DNA of 64,000 nucleotides from Streptomyces seoulensis (GTDB lineage Bacteria; Actinomycetota; Actinomycetes; Streptomycetales; Streptomycetaceae): positions 6,014,001 through 6,078,000 of the forward strand of contig NZ_CP032229.1 of the NCBI RefSeq assembly GCF_004328625.1. The letters run 5' to 3'. Below the pieces are notes generated by a model. The model had not been told where the DNA came from and ran no database searches. It saw only the letters and a list, made by a program, of their open reading frames with translations. This document shows positions 51,586-59,968 of this stretch, piece by piece; position 1 is the first letter of the stretch, and each line of letters starts with the position of its first letter. The position numbers and the translations under genes were made by a program.

Positions 51586-52614
51586 ATGAGTACCTATCGA
51601 GTGGCGCAGGTGACGGAACCCGGCGGCGGCTTCGAGCTGGTCGAGCGGGAGGTGCGGCAGCCCGGCCCCGGCCATGTGCGGATCGCCGTGGAGGCGTGCG
51701 GGATCTGCCACAGCGACGCCATGTTCGTCGAGGGCGGGCTGCCCGGCATCTCCTTCCCCGAGGTCGCCGGGCACGAGATCGCCGGGCGGATCGCGGAGCT
51801 GGGCGAGGGCACGGCGGAGCGGGACTGGAAGGTCGGGGACCGGGTCGCGGTCGGCTGGTTCGGCGGGAGCTGCGGCTGGTGCAAGCCGTGCCGCGAGGGC
51901 GACTTCATCACCTGCGTCCGCCTCCAGGTGCCCGGCTGGGCCTACGACGGCGGCTTCGCCGAGCAGGTGATCGTCCCCGTCGACGCGCTGGCCCGCATCC
52001 CCGAGGGACTGGACGCCGTCGACGCCGGGCCCATGGCCTGCGCGGGCGTCACCACCTTCAACGCCCTGCGGCGCACCGACGCCCGGCCCGGCGGGGATCT
52101 GGTCGCGGTCCTCGGGGTCGGCGGGCTCGGGCACCTCGGGGTGCAGTACGCGGCCGCGATGGGGTTCGAGACCGTCGCCATCGCGCGCGGCGCCGAGAAG
52201 GAGGACTTCGCGCGGGAGCTGGGCGCGCACCACTACATCGACAGCACCTCGGGGACACCGGTCGCCGACGCGCTCCAGGCGCTCGGCGGGGCCAAGGTGG
52301 TGCTGGCCACCGCCGGGAACTCCGACGCCATGTCGGCCACCGTGGACGGCCTCGCCCCGCGCGGCCAGCTCGTCGTCATCGGCGCCACCACGGAGCCGCT
52401 CGGCATCAGCCCGGTCCAGCTGCTGATGGCCGGCCGCGAGGTCAAGGGGCACCCCTCCGGCACCTCCCAGGACGTGCAGGACACCATGGAGTTCAGCGTC
52501 CTGCACGGCATCCGCCCGATGAGCGAGTCCGTACCGCTGGACGACGTCGGCTCCGCCTTCCAGAAGATGCTCGCGGGCAAGGCCCGCTTCCGGATGGTCC
52601 TCACCACCGGCTGA
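51586..52614 (+). CDS. Zinc-dependent alcohol dehydrogenase (AdhP-like)
   Basis: A 342-residue medium-chain dehydrogenase. Catalytic zinc ligands are Cys in CGICHSDAMF and His-Glu in VAGHEIAG; the structural zinc site is GGSCGWCKPCREGDFITC; the NAD(P) fold has VLGVGGLGHLGVQ. It should oxidise primary alcohols or reduce aldehydes. The ATG has GGAGAGG upstream. No catabolic partner is adjacent. Confidence 0.92.
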   Translation: MSTYRVAQVTEPGGGFELVEREVRQPGPGHVRIAVEACGICHSDAMFVEGGLPGISFPEVAGHEIAGRIAELGEGTAERDWKVGDRVAVGWFGGSCGWCKPCREGDFITCVRLQVPGWAYDGGFAEQVIVPVDALARIPEGLDAVDAGPMACAGVTTFNALRRTDARPGGDLVAVLGVGGLGHLGVQYAAAMGFETVAIARGAEKEDFARELGAHHYIDSTSGTPVADALQALGGAKVVLATAGNSDAMSATVDGLAPRGQLVVIGATTEPLGISPVQLLMAGREVKGHPSGTSQDVQDTMEFSVLHGIRPMSESVPLDDVGSAFQKMLAGKARFRMVLTTG

Positions 52615-52621
52615 TCACGGA

Positions 52622-52650
52622 GTCCGGGCCGGTCATCGACCGGCCCGGAC
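52622..52650. terminator. Terminator between convergent genes
   Basis: GTCCGGGCCGGTC and GACCGGCCCGGAC pair perfectly over 13 bases with a 3-base loop, between the alcohol dehydrogenase and SnoaL-like genes. Confidence 0.88.
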
Positions 52651-52661
52651 CCGCCCCGCGC

Positions 52662-53027
52662 CTACTCGTCCCAGGCCTGGATGAGGATCTGGTCCGAGAT
52701 CCGGCCGTCGCGCAGCGTGACCATCGACTCGGCGTAGACCTTGTTGCCGTCGGGGTACTGGCACGACTCGGTGAAGGCCGCGTGGTCGCCGTCGATGACG
52801 CACTGGTCGAGCCGGTGGATCATCTCGCGGCTGTAGATGTCGGCGAGCATCTCCTCGATCTCGCCCCGGCCGCGCAGCACCTTGGGGTGGCTCGGCTGGT
52901 CGGCGTGGTCGATGACGCGGATCTGCGCGTCGTCCTCGTACAGCGCGAGCAGGCCCTCTCCGGAGTCCGCTTCGATGGCCTCGCGCAGTACCTCCGTGGT
53001 GAAGCCGGAGTCCTTCTTGCTGCCCAT
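52662..53027 (-). CDS. SnoaL/NTF2-like protein
   Basis: A 121-residue NTF2-fold protein: IEADSGEGLLALYEDDAQIRVID in adjoining segments, RGRGEIEEMLADIYSREM, FTESCQYPDGNKVYAESMV. SnoaL-like proteins bind small hydrophobic ligands, and some are isomerases or cyclases; this one has no partner that reveals a substrate. GAAGGAGGTCACC before the ATG is an excellent ribosome site. Confidence 0.85.
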   Translation of the reverse strand: MGSKKDSGFTTEVLREAIEADSGEGLLALYEDDAQIRVIDHADQPSHPKVLRGRGEIEEMLADIYSREMIHRLDQCVIDGDHAAFTESCQYPDGNKVYAESMVTLRDGRISDQILIQAWDE

Positions 53028-53198
53028 GGTGACCTCCTTCGTCCGCCCGCGGCCCGGCGGGCGGCGGACCGTGGGGGCCCACATCCGAGACTCCTCCGCC
53101 CCGGCGGCGACGGCAAACGCAGGCGACCGGGTCCGCCTCACGGGTGAGCGACGGCCACCGCCCGTGTCCGGCGCGGGGGTACGGGCGTTGCTCACGGC

Positions 53199-53498
53199 AT
53201 GATCTCAACACGACGTATCGTCGCCGCCGTCGGTCTGGCCGTCGGTGTCACGGGCTTTGTCGCCCCCCTGGCCGACGCGGCCGACGCGAGCGCTCCTGCA
53301 GGCGGGCAGATCAACCCGATGACCATGCTGGACGACGTCGCCGTCAGCGAACTCCCGCCCCAGGCCCAGAGCCAGGTCCCGCGCGTCGGCGAGCAGGTGC
53401 GCGGCCTGAACCAGGTGAGCGAGCTGAACCGGCTGAACGAACTGCACCAGCTCACCGACCTCGCCGCCCCCGTCACCGGGCTGCTCCCCGGCCTCTAG
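53199..53498 (+). CDS. Small secreted protein with C-terminal APVTGLLPGL
   Basis: A 99-residue exported protein: signal peptide RRIVAAVGLAVGVTGFVAPLADA and a mature part of about 70 residues without Cys, containing MTMLDDVAVSELPPQAQSQV and a helical stretch with Leu/Asn spacing (LNQVSELNRLNELHQLTDL). It ends LAAPVTGLLPGL, strikingly like the end of the GG-leader precursor (TAPVTGLVAGL). Function unknown. No ribosome site; a terminator follows. Small secreted proteins of this kind are frequent in Streptomyces. Confidence 0.75.
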   Translation: MISTRRIVAAVGLAVGVTGFVAPLADAADASAPAGGQINPMTMLDDVAVSELPPQAQSQVPRVGEQVRGLNQVSELNRLNELHQLTDLAAPVTGLLPGL

Positions 53499-53526
53499 AG
53501 GCGGCCGTATCTGAACAGCCGTACCC

Positions 53527-53558
53527 GTGAGGGCCGTCCATGACCGGGCGGCCCTCAC
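53527..53558. terminator. Terminator after the small secreted protein gene
   Basis: GTGAGGGCCGTCC and GGGCGGCCCTCAC pair over 13 bases with one mismatch and a 6-base loop, 28 bases after the stop codon. Confidence 0.8.
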
Positions 53559-53663
53559 TCGTGCCGGGAAACCCGCTGGTCCACGCCCTCGCGGAGCCCT
53601 CCCGGGGGCCCGTGGTGGCGTAGGGTCGAAGTGACAGGAACACCGACGGAGAGGGGCCTGACC

Positions 53664-54752
53664 ATGGCGCAGGAAGTACGCGGCGTCGTCGCACCGGGGA
53701 AGGACGAGCCGGTACGGATCGAGACGATCGTGATCCCCGATCCGGGCCCCGGTGAGGCCGTCGTGGACATCCAGGCGTGCGGGGTCTGCCACACCGACCT
53801 GCACTACAAGCAGGGCGGTATCTCCGACGACTACCCCTTCCTGCTCGGCCACGAGGCCGCCGGTGTCGTGGAGTCGGTGGGAGAGGGCGTCACCGACGTG
53901 GCGCCCGGTGACTTCGTGATCCTCAACTGGCGTGCGGTGTGCGGCAATTGCCGTGCCTGCCTGCGCGGCCGCCCCTGGTACTGCTTCAACACCCACAACG
54001 CCGAGCAGAAGATGACCCTCGCCTCCACCGGCCAGGAACTCACCCCCGCGCTCGGCATCGGCGCCTTCGCCGAGAAGACCCTCGTCGCGGCCGGCCAGTG
54101 CACCAAGGTCGACCCGTCCGTCTCGCCGGCCGTCGCCGGGCTGCTCGGCTGCGGTGTCATGGCGGGCATCGGCGCCGCCATCAACACCGGCAACGTCGGC
54201 CGGGGCGACTCCGTCGCCGTCATCGGCTGCGGCGGCGTCGGGGACGCGGCCATCGCCGGTGCCGTGCTGGCCGGGGCCGCCAAGGTCATCGCCGTCGACA
54301 TCGACGACCGCAAGCTGCGGACGGCGCGCACGCTGGGCGCCACCCACACGGTCAACTCCAAGGAGACCGACCCGGTCGAGGCCGTCCGCGAACTCACCGG
54401 CGGCAACGGCGCCGACGTGGTGATCGACGCGGTCGGCCGCCCGGAGACCTACCGGCAGGCGTTCTACGCCCGCGACCTGGCCGGCACCGTCGTCCTGGTC
54501 GGCGTGCCCACCCCGGAGATGAAGCTCGAACTGCCCCTGCTGGACGTGTTCGGCCGCGGCGGCTCCCTCAAGTCCTCCTGGTACGGCGACTGTCTGCCCT
54601 CGCGGGACTTCCCGATGCTGATCGACCTGCACCTCCAGGGGCGGCTGCCGCTGGACGCGTTCGTCACCGAGACCATCCAACTGGACCAGGTGGAGCAGGC
54701 GTTCGAGCGGATGCACCACGGCGACGTGCTGCGCTCGGTGGTGGAGTTCTGA
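53664..54752 (+). CDS. mscR: S-(hydroxymethyl)mycothiol dehydrogenase
   Basis: A 362-residue zinc alcohol dehydrogenase: catalytic zinc site [10 protein letters not shown] and GHEAAGVVE, structural site [19 protein letters not shown] fold [11 protein letters not shown]. The sequence [17 protein letters not shown] and [16 protein letters not shown] typify mycothiol-dependent formaldehyde dehydrogenase of actinomycetes, which oxidises S-hydroxymethyl-mycothiol to formyl-mycothiol using NAD; some members also act as nitrosomycothiol reductase. GGAGAGGGG precedes the ATG. It overlaps the next gene by one base (TGATG). Confidence 0.9.
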   Translation: MAQEVRGVVAPGKDEPVRIETIVIPDPGPGEAVVDIQACGVCHTDLHYKQGGISDDYPFLLGHEAAGVVESVGEGVTDVAPGDFVILNWRAVCGNCRACLRGRPWYCFNTHNAEQKMTLASTGQELTPALGIGAFAEKTLVAAGQCTKVDPSVSPAVAGLLGCGVMAGIGAAINTGNVGRGDSVAVIGCGGVGDAAIAGAVLAGAAKVIAVDIDDRKLRTARTLGATHTVNSKETDPVEAVRELTGGNGADVVIDAVGRPETYRQAFYARDLAGTVVLVGVPTPEMKLELPLLDVFGRGGSLKSSWYGDCLPSRDFPMLIDLHLQGRLPLDAFVTETIQLDQVEQAFERMHHGDVLRSVVEF

Positions 54753-55381
54753 TGACCGCCCGTATCGAACGCCTCGTCACCTCCGGCCAGTTCACCCTCG
54801 ACGGGGGAACCTGGGACGTCGACAACAACGTCTGGATCGTCGGCGACGACCACGAGGCCGTCGTCATCGACCCGGCGCACGACGCCGAGGCCGTCCTCGC
54901 GGCCGTGGGCGACCGCCGGGTCGCCGCCATCGTGTGCACCCACGCGCACAACGACCACGTGAACGCGGCCCCCGCCCTCGCCGACCTGACCGGCGCCCCC
55001 ATCTGGCTCCACCCGGACGACCTGCCGCTCTGGCAGCTCACCCACCCCGACCGCGAGCCCGACGAGCACCTGGTCGACGGCCAGGTGCTGGAGGCCGCCG
55101 GAGCCGACCTGACCGTGCTGCACACGCCCGGCCACGCCCCCGGCGCCGTCTGCCTCTACGACCCCGGTCTCGGCGCGGTGTTCAGCGGCGACACCCTCTT
55201 CCAGGGCGGCCCCGGCGCCACCGGACGGTCGTACTCGCACTTCCCGACGATCATCGACTCGATCCGCGACCGGCTGCTCACCCTCCCCCCGGAGACCAAG
55301 GTGCTCACCGGCCACGGCGACCCCACGACGATCGGCGAGGAGTCGGGCCACCTCCAGGAGTGGATCGAGCGGGGCCACTGA
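54752..55381 (+). CDS. MBL-fold hydrolase coupled to mscR
   Basis: A 209-residue metallo-beta-lactamase-fold protein with THAHNDHVNAA, HTPGHAPGAV, VFSGDTLFQGGPG and LTGHGDPT as the two-metal site, closest to glyoxalase II-like hydrolases. Coupled translation with mscR suggests it hydrolyses the formyl-mycothiol product to formate and mycothiol; this is inference from context, consistent with the same pairing in other actinomycetes. Confidence 0.88.
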   Translation: MTARIERLVTSGQFTLDGGTWDVDNNVWIVGDDHEAVVIDPAHDAEAVLAAVGDRRVAAIVCTHAHNDHVNAAPALADLTGAPIWLHPDDLPLWQLTHPDREPDEHLVDGQVLEAAGADLTVLHTPGHAPGAVCLYDPGLGAVFSGDTLFQGGPGATGRSYSHFPTIIDSIRDRLLTLPPETKVLTGHGDPTTIGEESGHLQEWIERGH

Positions 55382-55394
55382 GCCCCGCGACCTG

Positions 55395-55442
55395 AGCGGG
55401 GACCATCGCGGCCGGACAGCCTCTGTCGCGGCGGTCCCCGCT
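55395..55442. terminator. Long stem-loop between MBL and SDR genes
   Basis: AGCGGGGACC and GGTCCCCGCT pair perfectly over 10 bases; inside, GACAG and CTGTC can form a second stem. It begins 14 bases after the hydrolase stop. The right arm borders the SDR promoter. Confidence 0.65.
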
Positions 55443-55446
55443 GCCC

Positions 55447-55452
55447 TACCGT
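55447..55452 (+). promoter_or_regulatory. -10 box of the leaderless SDR gene
   Basis: TACCGT ends six bases before the ATG at 55459; no ribosome site is present. Confidence 0.55.
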
Positions 55453-55458
55453 CGGCCC

Positions 55459-56268
55459 ATGACCGATCTCATCCATCGCTTCACGGGCCACGGCGCCCTC
55501 GTCACGGGCGCGGGCCGGGGCATCGGCGCGGCCGTCGCCCGGCGCCTCGCCCAGGAGGGCGCCCAGGTCCTGGTCACCGACCAGGACGCGCCCGAGGCGG
55601 AGCGGACCGCCGCCGCGCTGCGCCGACAGGGGCTCACCGCCGAGGCGTTGGTGTGCGACGTGGCCGACCGGGCCTCGGTGGAGGCGGCCGTCGCCCGCGC
55701 CGTCGACGCCTTCGGCTCGCTCGACGTGCTGGTGAACTGCGCCGCCCACTGCTCACCGGACGCCGGCACCAAGTTCGAGGACGACCCGGACGACTCCTGG
55801 GCCCGTGACCTCGACATCACCCTGGGCGGCGTGCGTCGCTGTTGCCAGGCCGCGCTGCCCCACCTCGCCGCCTCCGGACGCGGCGCCGTCGTGAGCATCG
55901 GCTCGGTCAACGGCCTGATGGACTTCGGCAACCACGCCTACAGCGCCGCCAAGGCCGGCCTCGGCTCCCTCACCCGCACCCTCGCCGGGCGCTCGGCCGC
56001 GCGCGGGGTCCGGGTCAACATGGTCGCGCCGGGCACCGTGCGCACCTCCGCCTGGGAGGGCCGCGACGACGACCTGGACGCCGTACGCGACTGCTATCCG
56101 CTCGGCCGGGTCGGGGAGCCCGAGGACATCGCGGCGGCCGTCGCCTTCCTCGCCTCCCGCGACGCCGCCTGGATCACCGGCACCACCCTCGTCGTCGACG
56201 GCGGCCTGACCTCGGTGCACACCGGGTTCCGGACCGCGATGGACGGCAGCCGTGGCGGGCCGGGTTAA
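55459..56268 (+). CDS. Short-chain dehydrogenase/reductase
   Basis: A 269-residue classical SDR: cofactor loop VTGAGRGIGAAVA, DVLVNCAAH, catalytic Ser in VVSIGSVNG, Tyr and Lys in YSAAKAG, and C-terminal WITGTTLVVDGG. An acidic residue after the second strand (VTDQD) suggests NAD preference. Substrate unknown. Apparently leaderless. Confidence 0.92.
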   Translation: MTDLIHRFTGHGALVTGAGRGIGAAVARRLAQEGAQVLVTDQDAPEAERTAAALRRQGLTAEALVCDVADRASVEAAVARAVDAFGSLDVLVNCAAHCSPDAGTKFEDDPDDSWARDLDITLGGVRRCCQAALPHLAASGRGAVVSIGSVNGLMDFGNHAYSAAKAGLGSLTRTLAGRSAARGVRVNMVAPGTVRTSAWEGRDDDLDAVRDCYPLGRVGEPEDIAAAVAFLASRDAAWITGTTLVVDGGLTSVHTGFRTAMDGSRGGPG

Positions 56269-56291
56269 AGTTCACCGTTTCGTCACAGCAT

Positions 56292-56336
56292 GCCGGAAAC
56301 ACAACCTTCCGGCCGATGAGCCGGTCTAGTAGACCG
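56292..56336 (+). promoter_or_regulatory. Two adjacent palindromes before the L,D-transpeptidase gene
   Basis: GCCGGAA/TTCCGGC (56292-56298, 56307-56313) and the odd-centred palindrome CGGTCTAGTAGACCG (56322-56336) lie 80-125 bases before the start codon; a GC-rich stem CCCCGGGG/CCCCGGGG follows near 56367-56390. They could be an operator plus leader structure. The pattern does not match the c-di-AMP riboswitch often found before wall enzymes. Confidence 0.4.
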
Positions 56337-56415
56337 AAAGCCTCGGGAACGAGCGGGGCCGTGAACCCCGGGGGACCTCCCCGGGGCCCGCAGGGGAGAA
56401 GGGATGGGGCCGACC

Positions 56416-57111
56416 ATGGGTGACATACGCAGACGGGGAGCCGTCGCACTCGGGGTCGGCGCGCTGGTCGCGCCGCTCACCATCGCCGCCACCGCAACTC
56501 CGGCCCAGGCTGCGAGCTGCACCGCCACGACGGGCCCGTACCAGAAGCAGGTCGAGCGGTTCCTCGGCCGCACGGTGGACGGCAAGCAGTCCTCGGGGGA
56601 CTGCTCGGCCATCCGCAGCTTCCAGACCAAGCACGGCATCACCCCCAACATCGGCTACGCCGGACCGGTCACCTGGGGTGTGATGGACCTCATGAACCGG
56701 CAGAAGGCCGTGGGGAAGAACCCCAACAAGGACGGCAAGTGCCCGACCAACAAGGGCCGCATCGCCTGCGTGAACCTCACCCTCCAGCTCAGCTGGGTAC
56801 AGGACGGCAAGAAGCTGGTCCACGGCCCCGTCCCGGTGCGCACCGGCCGCGACAAGTACGAGACGCGAACCGGCCTGAAGAAGATCTACTGGCGTGACAT
56901 CGACCACGTCTCCAACCTGTACGACGTGCCGATGCCCTACAGCCAGTTCTTCGACGGCGGGCAGGCGTTCCACTCCGTCGGTCTCAGCATGTGGAACCCG
57001 CCGGGCTCCCACGGCTGTGTGAACATGACCACGAAGGACGCGAAGAAGTACTGGTCGCTGCTGAAGAACGGCGACGACGTCTTCGTCTACGGCCGCAAGC
57101 CCGGCACCTGA
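56416..57111 (+). CDS. Secreted L,D-transpeptidase with peptidoglycan-binding domain
   Basis: A 231-residue exported protein. Signal peptide AVALGVGALVAPLTIAATAT ends at AQA; residues about 35-100 form a peptidoglycan-binding-1 domain (YQKQVERFLG ... SAIRSFQTKHGITPNIGYAG); the YkuD catalytic domain has FHSVGLSMWNPPGSHGCVNM with the active Cys. It cross-links or anchors peptidoglycan by 3-3 bonds. Two ATGs are possible; 56416 has GGAGAAGGG at 12 bases, while the one at 56404 overlaps that site. Confidence 0.9.
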   Translation: MGDIRRRGAVALGVGALVAPLTIAATATPAQAASCTATTGPYQKQVERFLGRTVDGKQSSGDCSAIRSFQTKHGITPNIGYAGPVTWGVMDLMNRQKAVGKNPNKDGKCPTNKGRIACVNLTLQLSWVQDGKKLVHGPVPVRTGRDKYETRTGLKKIYWRDIDHVSNLYDVPMPYSQFFDGGQAFHSVGLSMWNPPGSHGCVNMTTKDAKKYWSLLKNGDDVFVYGRKPGT

Positions 57112-57222
57112 ACTCGCCCTCCCGCGCGGCTTCTTGACGTGATGAGCAACACGGTCCGAAATGCCCGGATCGCACCTACTTATTCACGGCGCCTTCACGG
57201 GGACCGGCATATGCTTCACACC

Positions 57223-57396
57223 ATGTCCACCACTGCTGAAGCCTCCTGCGGGCGCTCGGCCGCGGAGGTCAACGAGGAGATCCGGGCCCTGTGGCGCCGG
57301 TCGGGTGGCATCCTGACCAGCGACCAGCGCGCGGAGTACCAGCGCCTCGTGATGGAGTGGGCCGCCGCGGCCCCGACGCCGCGCCGCCCGGTCTGA
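57223..57396 (+). CDS. Small hypothetical protein
   Basis: A 57-residue helical protein (AAEVNEEIRALWRRSGGILTSDQRAEYQRLVMEWAAA, seen in parts). Function unknown; similar short frames occur in streptomycetes. TATGCT seven bases before ATG 57223 suggests leaderless expression; ATG 57211 with GGGGA upstream would add four residues. Confidence 0.6.
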   Translation: MSTTAEASCGRSAAEVNEEIRALWRRSGGILTSDQRAEYQRLVMEWAAAAPTPRRPV

Positions 57397-57429
57397 CCGG
57401 ACCCCGCAGAGCCGTCGCCGAACCGCCCA

Positions 57430-57455
57430 GAGGGCACCCGTGACCGGGTGCCCTC
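57430..57455. terminator. Bidirectional terminator
   Basis: GAGGGCACCCG and CGGGTGCCCTC pair perfectly over 11 bases with a 4-base loop, followed by CTTTGT, between the small protein gene and the converging S1 protease gene. Confidence 0.85.
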
Positions 57456-57483
57456 CTTTGTCGTGCTTTCCCTGGCGCCGGGC

Positions 57484-58857
57484 TCAGCCCCAGGTCGCCG
57501 AGTAGTACCGCTGGTACGCCTTGCGGTCCTGCTCGGCGCGGATGTACCGGGTGGCGACCAGCGCGATCACGCTGCCCGCGATCACCAGCAGTCCGGGGCC
57601 GACGTTACGGGTGTCGGTGAGGCGGGCCAGCAGCGTCTGCCCCTCCACGCCGGTCACGGGGGCCGAGGAGCCGGGGCGGGCCGCGCTGGGCGTCATCCCG
57701 CTCTGGCCGGCCGCGGTCGCGGGGGTGGGGGCGGCGCTCTGGGCGCCGGGGGGCGGGGTGGCGGTGATGAGCTTGACGTTCAGCGCGGTGAGCGCCTTGG
57801 TCACCGGCTGGAAGAAGGTCGTACCGCCCGTGGTGCAGTCGCCGTTGCCGCCCGAGGTGACGCCGAGCGCGATTCCCTCGGAGAACATCGGGCCGCCGCT
57901 GTCGCCGGGTTCGGCGCACACATTGGTCTCGATCAGGCCGGTGACGGTGCCCTCGGGGTAGTTCACGGTCGCGTTGAGCGCGGTGACCTGGCCGTCGTGC
58001 AGGCCGCTGGTGCTGCCGCTGCGGAACACCTGCTGGCCCACGGCCGCGTCGCCCGCGCCGGTGATCCGGACACCCTTGCCGCCGCCGACCGCGACGACGT
58101 CGGCGCCCTGCCCTGCCTTGTCGGTGTCGTACTGGACGAGGGAGAAGTCACCGCCTGGGAAGCTGCTGTTGACCGTCGCGCCGAGCTGCCGGGTGCCCTG
58201 GCCGTCGGCGAACCAGATCGAGCCGGTCGGCCCGCAGTGCCCGGCGGTGAGGATGAAGTCCCGTTGTCCATTCGTCACGTTGAAGCCCGCCGAGCAGCGG
58301 CCGCCGGTGGAGAGGATCGGCTGGGCGCCGTTGAGCCGCGTGGTGAACCTGCCCTCGGTCCGTTCCATGCTGACGAAGTCGCCGATGCGGGAGGCGACTT
58401 GGGTCATCCTGGTCCAGTCCCCGGACGACACCGTGCGGTCCCCGCTGACCACGATCCGGTTGGTGCGGTAGTCCACCGCCCAGGCGGTGCCCGGCACCCG
58501 GGGAGCAGAACGGAGCGCGCCGGTCGCCGACTTCAGCTCGTTCATGCTGTGCCCGACGACCTTCGCCTGCGCGCCCGCCGCGCGTACCTCGGCGGCCGCC
58601 CGTTCGTCGGTGACGGCGACGACCGGACGGCCCTGGGCGTCCACCCAGTTGCCCGCCGAGCGGGCCGTGCCGAGTTTCTCCGCGAGCGCCGCGCCCCTGG
58701 TCCCGGCCGTACCGGCGGCGCTGAACGTGGTGGCCGGCGCGGCCGGGGTCTCGCTCGCCATGGCCGCCTGCGCGACCATCCCTCCTCCCAGGAGGAGTCC
58801 GCCGACCGCCGCCAGCCGTGTCACTCGCCGGACGACCCGCCGTCGTGCGTGCCTCAT
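57484..58857 (-). CDS. Membrane-anchored S1 protease (alpha-lytic/streptogrisin type)
   Basis: A 457-residue preproprotease. Signal peptide LAAVGGLLLGGGMVAQAAMA; pro-region to about 180 with VPGTAWAVDYRTNRIVVSG; triad His207 (LTAGHCG), Asp237 (GGDFSLVQYD) and Ser320 (EPGDSGGPMF), with Cys residues near His and Ser. After an Ala/Pro linker (about 375-415) a membrane helix (GPGLLVIAGSVIALVATRYI) and a basic cytoplasmic tail anchor it. Secreted relatives lack this anchor, so the enzyme likely acts on surface proteins. ATG has GGGAG nine bases upstream. Confidence 0.92.
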   Translation of the reverse strand: MRHARRRVVRRVTRLAAVGGLLLGGGMVAQAAMASETPAAPATTFSAAGTAGTRGAALAEKLGTARSAGNWVDAQGRPVVAVTDERAAAEVRAAGAQAKVVGHSMNELKSATGALRSAPRVPGTAWAVDYRTNRIVVSGDRTVSSGDWTRMTQVASRIGDFVSMERTEGRFTTRLNGAQPILSTGGRCSAGFNVTNGQRDFILTAGHCGPTGSIWFADGQGTRQLGATVNSSFPGGDFSLVQYDTDKAGQGADVVAVGGGKGVRITGAGDAAVGQQVFRSGSTSGLHDGQVTALNATVNYPEGTVTGLIETNVCAEPGDSGGPMFSEGIALGVTSGGNGDCTTGGTTFFQPVTKALTALNVKLITATPPPGAQSAAPTPATAAGQSGMTPSAARPGSSAPVTGVEGQTLLARLTDTRNVGPGLLVIAGSVIALVATRYIRAEQDRKAYQRYYSATWG

Positions 58858-58993
58858 GCCAGACTCCCGAACCCCGAGCGCGCACCGCCCGTACCGGCGG
58901 CACGGGGCCCTCCGGTCGTGAGCGCCCCCCGTCAGTACGGGGGAGGGGCCGGGAGCGTTCACCGGACGGCGCGATTCCGCCCGGCCGGCGGGG

Positions 58994-59827
58994 TCAGTCC
59001 TTGCGGGCCACCCCGCCGAACATGGCGACCTCCTCCGGCTCGGTGTCCCCGCTGTCCTCGGGGCGCCAGCGCGAGCAGGAGACCACGCCGGGCTCCAGCA
59101 GCTCCAGGCCGTCGAAGAAGCGGGTCACGTCCTCGGGGGTGCGCTGGGTGAGCTTGGGGGTGCCGTGCTCGTTCCAGAACTTCACCGCCTCGTCCACGTC
59201 CGGCATCGACGGGCTGGTGACGGTGTGCGACAGCACCAGATAGCTCCCGGCCGGCAGCCGGTCCACCAGCTGCCGCACCAGGCGGTACGGGTCCTCGTCG
59301 TCGCCGAGGAAGATGACCACGCCCAGCAGCATCAGGGCCACCGGCCTGCTGAGGTCCAGGGTCTTCGCCGCGTGCTCGAAGATCGCGTCGATGTTGCGCA
59401 GATCCTCGTCGAGATAGTCGGTACGGCCCTCGGGGGTGCTGGTGAGCAGGGCGCGGGCGTGGGTGAGGACCAACGGGTCGTTGTCGACGTAGACGACCCG
59501 TGTCTCGGGGGCCACGCTCTGGGCGACCTCGTGCGTGTTGTCGGCGGTGGGCAGGCCGGTGCCGATGTCCAGGAACTGCCGTATTCCGAGGTCGCCGACC
59601 AGATGACGCACCGCGCGGCCCAGGAAGAGGCGGTCGTGGCGGGCGTACTCCCCGATGCCCGGGTGCAGTTGGCGGATCTGGTCGCCGGCCGCGCGGTCGA
59701 CCTCGTAGTTGTCCTTGCCGCCGAGCCAGTAGTTCCAGATCCGGGCGGTGTGCGGCTGGCCGGTGTTGATACGGGCGCGCAGGGACACGGCGACGTCATT
59801 GGTGGCGGCGGCCGGGTTGTCGGTCAC
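58994..59827 (-). CDS. DUF574/SAM-dependent methyltransferase family protein
   Basis: A 277-residue protein of the streptomycete DUF574 family: ARIWNYWLGGKDNYEVDRAA, FLDIGTGLPTADNTHEVAQ (SAM site), VVYVDNDPLVLTHARALL. The many paralogs in each genome have unknown substrates. GTG with AGGAGC upstream. It is divergent from the PPOX gene. Confidence 0.88.
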   Translation of the reverse strand: MTDNPAAATNDVAVSLRARINTGQPHTARIWNYWLGGKDNYEVDRAAGDQIRQLHPGIGEYARHDRLFLGRAVRHLVGDLGIRQFLDIGTGLPTADNTHEVAQSVAPETRVVYVDNDPLVLTHARALLTSTPEGRTDYLDEDLRNIDAIFEHAAKTLDLSRPVALMLLGVVIFLGDDEDPYRLVRQLVDRLPAGSYLVLSHTVTSPSMPDVDEAVKFWNEHGTPKLTQRTPEDVTRFFDGLELLEPGVVSCSRWRPEDSGDTEPEEVAMFGGVARKD

Positions 59828-59968
59828 GGGAGTCAGCTCCTGGGGTGCCTGGGGCGGGCGGTACCGGTCAAGACGCAATCTAGACGCCGGAGTTGCTCCG
59901 CGCCGAAGGTCCGCGGCATTGGGGGTGTCCGCGCGACCGCGGCGAGATCCCCTCGTAGACTCGAAGGC

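Noticed and set aside
56322..56336. DasR box at CGGTCTAGTAGACCG
   Set aside because: The half-sites resemble the dre core but the extra central base shifts the spacing; DasR boxes have an even-length centre.
56269..56415. c-di-AMP (ydaO) riboswitch before the L,D-transpeptidase
   Set aside because: The conserved ydaO blocks known from streptomycete wall-hydrolase genes are not present; only generic stems are seen.
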